Shown: positions 57,045 to 64,000 of the stretch, one piece after another
Layout: each line of letters begins with the position of its first letter
How positions within the stretch are numbered: position 1 is the stretch's first letter
NCBI GenBank assembly: GCA_963801105.1
Contig: CAWDDH010000003.1
Coordinates: 1,116,001-1,180,000, forward strand
Origin: JAENVU01 sp963801105
GTDB taxonomy: Bacteria; Actinomycetota; Acidimicrobiia; IMCC26256; JAENVU01
Reading direction: 5' to 3'
DNA length: 64,000 nt
Made by a program: the position numbers and the translations under genes
The notes under the pieces: generated by a model
Seen by the model: the letters and a program-made list of their open reading frames with translations, nothing else
Databases searched by the model: none
Told to the model about the DNA's origin: nothing

Positions 57045-57344
57045 GTGATCCTCAACCAGTTCCTTCTGCTCGCCGCGATTCTCTTCTGCATCGGGGTCTA
57101 CGGCGTGCTCGTACGTCGCAACGGAGTGCTCGTCCTGATGAGCGTCGAGCTGATGTTGAACGCGGTGAACATCAACCTGATCGCGTTCTCGGCCTACCTG
57201 CGCGAGACCTCCGGCGAGGTGTTCGCCCTGTTCGTGATCACGATCGCCGCCGCCGAGGTGGGGGTCGGGCTCGCGATCGTGCTGCTGATCTACCGCAACC
57301 TGCACAGCCCTGATCTCGACCACGTCGAACAGCTGAAGGGGTAG
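57045..57344 (+). CDS. nuoK2: NADH-quinone oxidoreductase subunit K (operon 2)
   Basis: A 99-residue three-helix subunit. GVLVRRNGVLVLMSVELMLN-AVNINLIAF holds the helix-two Glu and AAAEVGVGLAIVLLIYRNL the helix-three Glu. GTG 57045 lies one base after the nuoJ2 stop, preceded by GGAGGGAC. Standard length. Confidence 0.96.
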   Translation: MILNQFLLLAAILFCIGVYGVLVRRNGVLVLMSVELMLNAVNINLIAFSAYLRETSGEVFALFVITIAAAEVGVGLAIVLLIYRNLHSPDLDHVEQLKG

Positions 57345-57354
57345 GGGAGACTTC

Positions 57355-59421
<2,067 letters not shown>

Positions 59422-59434
59422 GGGAACACGAAAG

Positions 59435-60958
59435 ATGAACTGGTTCCACGATTGGGCGCTGACGCTGGCGATCTTCGTGCCGGCCGTCGGGATGGGGTTG
59501 GTGCTGCTCGTGCCGAAGGCCGAGGAGAACACCGCGAAGGTCGTCGCGCTGCTCACGAGCCTCGTGACGCTCGGCGTCGGTGTCGGGATCCTCGCCGACT
59601 TCGACTACGGCCACGCCGGCAGGCTGCAGTTCGGCGTCAACGAGAAGTGGATCGACGTCATCCAGGCCAGGTACCACCTCGGTCTCGACGGCATCTCGCT
59701 CCCGCTGCTGATCCTCTCGATGCTCATCACGGTGCTGTGCATCGTCTACTCGTGGAACCACTTCCCCGAGCCGCACAACCCGAAGGCGTTCCTCGCGCTG
59801 ATCCTCCTGCTCGAGGTCGGCATGAACGGCACGTTCCTGGCCCAGGACCTCATCCTGTTCTTCATCTTCTTCGAGATCGTCCTGCTCCCGATGTTCTTCA
59901 TGATCGGCGTGTGGGGTGGTCCGAACCGTGAGTACGCGTCGATCAAGTTCTTCCTGTTCACGCTCTTCGGCTCGGCGATGATGTTGCTGGGCTTCCTGGC
60001 GCTGTACTTCCTCCAGGGCTCGTTCCAGATCCCGGCCCTCGCGCGGATGGGTGACGGCGACCTCGCGAACACGACCCGCCTGCTGATCTTCGGCGGGCTG
60101 TTCCTCGGGTTCGCGATCAAGGTGCCGATGTTCCCGTTCCATACGTGGCTCCCCGACGCGCACACGGAGGCCCCGACGGTGGGCTCGGTGCTGCTGGCGG
60201 CGATTCTCCTGAAGCTCGGCACCTACGGCTTCATCCGCATCGCGCTGCCCACGCTCCCGCATGCCGCAGAGAAGTGGGCGCCGTGGATCGGTCTGCTCGC
60301 GGTCATCGGCATCATCTACGGCGCGCTGTGCTGTTTGGCCCAGACCGACATGAAGCGCCTCATCGCGTTCTCGTCGGTGGCGCACATGGGCTTCGTGATG
60401 CTCGGTATCGCGTCGCTGACCACGTTCGGCCTCAACGCCGCGGTCTTCGGGATGGTCGCCCACGGGCTCATCACCGGCATGCTCTTCTTCCTGGCCGGGT
60501 CGGTGCAGCACACGTTCCACACCCGGGAGATGAGCCGGCTGGGTGGCCTGCTGAAGCAGGCACCGAAGATGGGCTGGATCCTCGGCTTCTGCGTGATGGC
60601 CTCGCTCGGGCTTCCCGGACTGGCCGGGTTCTGGGGTGAGTTCCCCGCGGTGCTGTCGGCCTACCACCCCGCCCCGGCGCTGTCCGACGCGCTGTTCCGC
60701 ACGTTCATGGTCGTCGCCGCGGTCGGCACGGTGCTGGCTGCGGGCTACCTGCTCTGGATGTTCCAGCGGGTGGCGTTCGGTGAGCCGAAGGCCGAGTTCG
60801 CAGACCTGCACGTGCACGACGTGTCGACGATCGAGTGGATCGCGTGGACGCCGCTGCTGCTCCTCATCGTCGCGCTCGGCGTGTACCCCGACATCATCTT
60901 CTCGCTCACGAACGACGGCGTCACCCACATCGCCCGCGTGTTCCAGATGATCCGATGA
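59435..60958 (+). CDS. nuoM2: NADH-quinone oxidoreductase subunit M (operon 2)
   Basis: A 507-residue antiporter-like subunit. IFFEIVLLPMFFMIGVWGG carries the Glu, FAIKVPMFPFHTWLPDAHTE-APTVGSVLLAAILLKLGTYG the signature, and FSSVAHMGFVMLGIA the next element. ATG 59435 lies 13 bases after nuoL2 with AGGGGAA upstream; nuoN2 overlaps by ATGA. Its C-terminus lacks the hydrophilic Cys-containing tail of NuoM1. Confidence 0.95.
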   Translation: MNWFHDWALTLAIFVPAVGMGLVLLVPKAEENTAKVVALLTSLVTLGVGVGILADFDYGHAGRLQFGVNEKWIDVIQARYHLGLDGISLPLLILSMLITVLCIVYSWNHFPEPHNPKAFLALILLLEVGMNGTFLAQDLILFFIFFEIVLLPMFFMIGVWGGPNREYASIKFFLFTLFGSAMMLLGFLALYFLQGSFQIPALARMGDGDLANTTRLLIFGGLFLGFAIKVPMFPFHTWLPDAHTEAPTVGSVLLAAILLKLGTYGFIRIALPTLPHAAEKWAPWIGLLAVIGIIYGALCCLAQTDMKRLIAFSSVAHMGFVMLGIASLTTFGLNAAVFGMVAHGLITGMLFFLAGSVQHTFHTREMSRLGGLLKQAPKMGWILGFCVMASLGLPGLAGFWGEFPAVLSAYHPAPALSDALFRTFMVVAAVGTVLAAGYLLWMFQRVAFGEPKAEFADLHVHDVSTIEWIAWTPLLLLIVALGVYPDIIFSLTNDGVTHIARVFQMIR

Positions 60959-62418
60959 ATCCAGGCTGGGACTTCCATGCGATCGCGCCGATCATCATCG
61001 TGTCGGCGACGATCGTCGTGGTGCTGATCGCCGACTTCTTCTTCGAGTACCGGGGCCGCTTCCGGACCCAGCAGCTCGCGACGTTCGGCGTGCTCGCCGC
61101 GATGATCCCGATCATCTCGCTCGCGGTCGACGGCGGCACGCGCGTGATGTTCGGCGGGGGGTTCGTCGTCGACCCGTACTCACTCGTGTTCCAGGGCTTC
61201 TTCCTCGCCGCGGCCTATGTGTCCATGCTGCTCTCGGTCGACTACATCGGCGACGGCGACTACTACCAGGGTGAGTTCTACGTCCTGCTGCTCACGTCGC
61301 TGCTCGGCATGATGGTCATGGCCAGCTCTCGGGACCTCGTCTCGATCTTCGTCGCACTCGAGACGATCTCGATCCCGACGTTCGTGCTCGCCGGCTGGCG
61401 CAAACACGACCCGAAGTCGAACGAAGCGGCGATCAAGTACTACCTGATCGGTGTGCTGTCATCCGCGGTGATGCTCTACGGCATGTCGCTCGTGTTCGGG
61501 CTCACCGGCTCGACGCTGCTGAGCGACATCGCCGCCAAGGTGGGCAGGATCGACGAGCCGTTGCTCCTGGTGGCCGGGTTCCTCACCATCGTCGGCTTCG
61601 CGTTCAAGGTCTCGGCCGTCCCGTTCCACTTCTGGGCGCCCGACACCTACGAAGGCGCGCCGACGCCCGTGACCGCGTTTCTCTCGGTCGCGTCGAAGGC
61701 CGGAGGCTTCGTGGCGCTGCTGTCGGTGGTGATCTTCGGGTTCTTCCCGAACGCCGACATGTGGCAACCGGTCCTGTGGGTCCTCGCCGCCGCGTCGATG
61801 ATCCTCGGCAACCTGGTGGCACTCCGGCAGACGAACGTGGTCCGCATGCTCGCCTACTCGTCGATCGCCCAGGGAGGATTCATCCTGGTGCCCTTCGCGG
61901 TGGCTCCCGACGGCAACGCGATCAGCTCGTCGATCGAGGCCGTGGTCGTCTACATCCTCATCTACGGCGCGATGAACCTCGGCGCGTTCGCCGTCGTCAT
62001 CGCGCTTGCCCGCCGGACGCGCAGCGCCGAGATCACGAGCTTCGCGGGCCTCGGCCAGTACGCGCCCGTGATGGGACTGATGATGTCGATCTTCCTGTTC
62101 TCGCTGGCCGGCGTCCCGCCGTTCGCCGGTTGGTTCGCCAAGTTCACGATGTTCCGCGCCGCGCTCGATGCGAACACGCTGGGCGCCACCCTCCTCGGCG
62201 CGATCGCCGCAGTGAGCTCGGTGATCGCGTTCTTCTACTACGTACGGGTCGCGCGGGAGATCTGGTTCCACCCCGCCGGAGAGGGTGTCGACACCGCGCC
62301 GATCACGACGCCGGTCGCGCTCAACGCCGCCGTCGTGCTGTGCGCGGGTGTCGTGCTCGTCATCGGGGTGTACCCGCAGCTCTTCGCCCGCCTGGGCGAG
62401 CTCGCGGCCGGCGGCTGA
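60955..62418 (+). CDS. nuoN2: NADH-quinone oxidoreductase subunit N (operon 2)
   Basis: A 487-residue antiporter-like subunit. VALETISIPTFVLAGWRKHD, FAFKVSAVPFHFWAPDTYEG-APTPVTAFLS, and RMLAYSSIAQGGFILVPFAV are the family segments; SLAGVPPFAGWFAKF is also present. It closes the 11-subunit second complex. The methyltransferase gene starts 10 bases after its stop and is thus probably in the same transcript. Confidence 0.95.
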   Translation: MNPGWDFHAIAPIIIVSATIVVVLIADFFFEYRGRFRTQQLATFGVLAAMIPIISLAVDGGTRVMFGGGFVVDPYSLVFQGFFLAAAYVSMLLSVDYIGDGDYYQGEFYVLLLTSLLGMMVMASSRDLVSIFVALETISIPTFVLAGWRKHDPKSNEAAIKYYLIGVLSSAVMLYGMSLVFGLTGSTLLSDIAAKVGRIDEPLLLVAGFLTIVGFAFKVSAVPFHFWAPDTYEGAPTPVTAFLSVASKAGGFVALLSVVIFGFFPNADMWQPVLWVLAAASMILGNLVALRQTNVVRMLAYSSIAQGGFILVPFAVAPDGNAISSSIEAVVVYILIYGAMNLGAFAVVIALARRTRSAEITSFAGLGQYAPVMGLMMSIFLFSLAGVPPFAGWFAKFTMFRAALDANTLGATLLGAIAAVSSVIAFFYYVRVAREIWFHPAGEGVDTAPITTPVALNAAVVLCAGVVLVIGVYPQLFARLGELAAGG

Positions 62419-62428
62419 TCCGGCCGCC

Positions 62429-63583
62429 GTGGTGGACGCGGGTCCCGAGTCGCCCCGGACGCCGATCGTCGAGCACATCCACCGGCTCGGGCCCATGCGG
62501 TTCGGCGACTTCGTGGAGCTCGCGCTCTACGGGCCGAGTGGGTTCTTCACCGGCGGAGGTGGCGCGGGACGAGCGGGGAGGGACTTCCTCACCAGCCCCG
62601 AGGTCGGACCGCTCTTCGGAGTCTGCGTGGCGCGCGCGCTCGACCGGGAGTGGGAGTGCCGAGGTCGACCGGATCCCTTCGTGGTCGTGGAGGCCGGCGC
62701 CGGGAGCGGTCGACTGTGTCGCGAGGTGCTGCGCGCGGAACCGGCGTGTGCACCGGCCCTGCATTACGTGCTGGTCGAACGCAGCCCCGCGCTCCGAGCG
62801 CAGCACGCCGAGCACCTCCCGCTCGAGCCGCTCGCGGACGTCCTGGGCCCGACGCGTCCGGGCCCACCCGAGGACCCCGCGGTCCCGGTCGAAGGACTCG
62901 GACCGATCGTCAGTGCGCTCGCCGAGCTGCCGGCGCGCCCGATCGACGGCGTCGTGCTCGCGAACGAGCTGCTGGACAACCTGCCCTTCGAGATCGCGGT
63001 CCGGGGCCCCGACGGGTGGTACGAGGTCCGCGTCGGTCTCGAGGGTGCGGACCTCGTCGAGATCCGGGTGCCGGCGTCGCCCGACATCCTGGAGTGGATG
63101 GGTGAGCTCGACGTGGCCGTGGGTACCCGACTGCCGGTCCCCACGCGTGCCGTCGAGTGGATCGTCACCGCCGCGCACGGTGTGCGGCACGGATCGCTGT
63201 GGCTGATCGACTACGCCGCGCCGTGGCTCGAGCTCGCGACGCGTGACGGTGGTTGGCTCCGCACCTACGCCGCGCACCGGCGCGCCGATGGTCCCCTCGC
63301 CGCGCCCGGGTCGTGTGACATCACGGCCGACGTGCCGGTCGAGATGGTCGAACGCGCCGCGCGGCGCGCCGGACTCGCCATGGTGAGCTCCACCCAGGCG
63401 GCGTGGCTGCGCGATCTCGGGATCGACGACCTCGTCGCCGAGGGCGCCGCCCGGTGGGCGGTGGGCGCCGCGAATCCCGACCTGGCCGCGCTCGCGGGGC
63501 GCAGCCGCGGGGTGGAGGCGGCGGCCCTGACGGATCCCGGGGGGCTCGGAGCCCACACGGTCTTCGTCCTCACCACGTCCTGA
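62429..63583 (+). CDS. NDUFAF7/MidA-type SAM-dependent methyltransferase
   Basis: A 384-residue class I methyltransferase of the PF02636 (NDUFAF7/MidA) family. Signatures: GPMRFGDFVELALYGPSGFF, RDFLTSPEVGPLFGVCVA, the SAM-binding VVEAGAGSGRLCREVLRA, and LANELLDNLPFEIAV. In mitochondria NDUFAF7 dimethylates an Arg of NDUFS2, the NuoD homologue, and is needed for complex I assembly. Its position directly after nuoN2 makes NuoD1 Arg133 or NuoD2 Arg91 likely targets, which is inference. GTG 62429 is the first start after nuoN2; GTG 62432 is equally possible. Confidence 0.85.
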   Translation: MVDAGPESPRTPIVEHIHRLGPMRFGDFVELALYGPSGFFTGGGGAGRAGRDFLTSPEVGPLFGVCVARALDREWECRGRPDPFVVVEAGAGSGRLCREVLRAEPACAPALHYVLVERSPALRAQHAEHLPLEPLADVLGPTRPGPPEDPAVPVEGLGPIVSALAELPARPIDGVVLANELLDNLPFEIAVRGPDGWYEVRVGLEGADLVEIRVPASPDILEWMGELDVAVGTRLPVPTRAVEWIVTAAHGVRHGSLWLIDYAAPWLELATRDGGWLRTYAAHRRADGPLAAPGSCDITADVPVEMVERAARRAGLAMVSSTQAAWLRDLGIDDLVAEGAARWAVGAANPDLAALAGRSRGVEAAALTDPGGLGAHTVFVLTTS

Positions 63584-63594
63584 CGCCCTCCGGA

Positions 63595-63600
63595 TAGCCT
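63595..63600 (+). promoter_or_regulatory. -10 box TAGCCT of the acetyl-CoA synthetase gene
   Basis: TAGCCT lies 32 bases before ATG 63633, followed by AGAAGGGG as ribosome site, so the transcript has a short leader of about 25 bases. Confidence 0.45.
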
Positions 63601-63632
63601 CCGGATTCCGGTCGCGAGAAGGGGAAACGCGC

Positions 63633-64000
63633 ATGGTGGACGTGACACTCGAGGCACTGCTGGAGGAGGGCCGGACGTTCCCGGCCTCGGCCGAGTTCCG
63701 GTCGCACGCCCTCGTGACCGACGCGGCGATGGCCGAACGGGCCGCCGCGGATCCCGAGGCGTTCTGGGCCGAGCAGGCCCGCGAGCTGCTGGACTGGGAG
63801 ACCGACTTCACCAGCGTCTGCGAGTGGAAGCTGCCCGACGCCCGGTGGTTCGGCGACGGCCGGCTCAACGTCTCGGCCAACTGCCTCGACCGGCACGTCG
63901 AGGCCGGCCACGGCGATCAGGTCGCGATCCTGTGGGAGGGCGAGCCCGGGGACGCGCGCTCGATCACCTACTCCCAGCTGCTCGACGAGGTCGCGCGCAC
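63633..64000 (+). CDS. acs: Acetyl-CoA synthetase, N-terminal fragment
   Basis: The window ends after 122 codons. The visible part is the N-terminal region of acetate-CoA ligase: FWAEQARELLDWETDFTSVC, KWFGDG-like ARWFGDGRLNVSANCLDRHV, and QVAILWEGEPGDARSITYSQ, which open the ANL fold in Acs and propionyl-CoA synthetase. The W-F-x-G-G-x-L-N pattern separates it from medium-chain ligases. Catalytic motifs lie beyond the edge. It has its own promoter and is probably not part of the nuo2 transcript. Confidence 0.88.
   Translation, partial: MVDVTLEALLEEGRTFPASAEFRSHALVTDAAMAERAAADPEAFWAEQARELLDWETDFTSVCEWKLPDARWFGDGRLNVSANCLDRHVEAGHGDQVAILWEGEPGDARSITYSQLLDEVAR

Overview
The window is a strongly GC-rich stretch of actinobacterial chromosome. 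Dense operons with 4-nt start/stop overlaps, many GTG starts, TANNNT -10 boxes, a mycothiol gene (mshA), Rex, an RsiG-type anti-sigma factor and a large nuo operon all fit Actinobacteria. The split, b6-type cytochrome b is unlike the QcrB of Streptomyces or Mycobacterium. I would guess a deep lineage such as Acidimicrobiia, but the sequence here does not prove that. I saw no rRNA, tRNA, CRISPR array, transposase or prophage gene.

Layout. 1-1.9 kb: lipid-type enzymes (two SDRs, one frameshifted; a thioesterase; a remnant of a sugar-phosphate isomerase) and a HIT protein. 1.9-5.7 kb: a copper cluster (CopC-CopD fusion, YcnI-like protein and an uncharacterised membrane protein) in which all three predicted mature proteins start with His. 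5.8-10 kb: single housekeeping or accessory genes (SirB1-like, LON-domain, MaoC, MoaD, DUF1295, superoxide dismutase). 10-19 kb: rsiG and an XRE regulator, mshA-ybjN, a candidate small RNA, proC, a SAM hydrolase, a CAP protein, an FAD oxidoreductase, an acyl-CoA ligase and a membrane protein. 19-26.5 kb: rex, precorrin-2 dehydrogenase and the haem genes hemA-hemC-cobA/hemD-hemB-hemL. 26.5-32.4 kb, minus strand: an eight-gene quinol:cytochrome c reductase operon with split cytochrome b, Rieske protein, dihaem cytochrome c, a 2[4Fe-4S] ferredoxin and three extra membrane proteins. 32.6-35.9 kb: a menaquinone/geranylgeranyl reductase-like flavoprotein, a glycosyltransferase and a polysaccharide deacetylase. 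36-51.4 kb: a full 14-gene nuoA-N operon. 51.4-52 kb: a MOSC protein. 52.1-62.4 kb: a second nuo operon lacking nuoEFG, followed by an NDUFAF7-type methyltransferase. 63.6 kb to the edge: the start of acetyl-CoA synthetase.

How it fits together. Haem synthesis, menaquinone reduction, two forms of complex I (one NADH-type, one without the NADH module) and a b6f-like reductase form a near-continuous respiratory block, with the redox sensor Rex beside the haem genes. Three reading-frame breaks (SDR near 1356, hemC near 21882, nuoC2 near 53685) can each be repaired by one base. Two would lie in essential or complex-forming genes, so sequencing error is as likely as true mutation.
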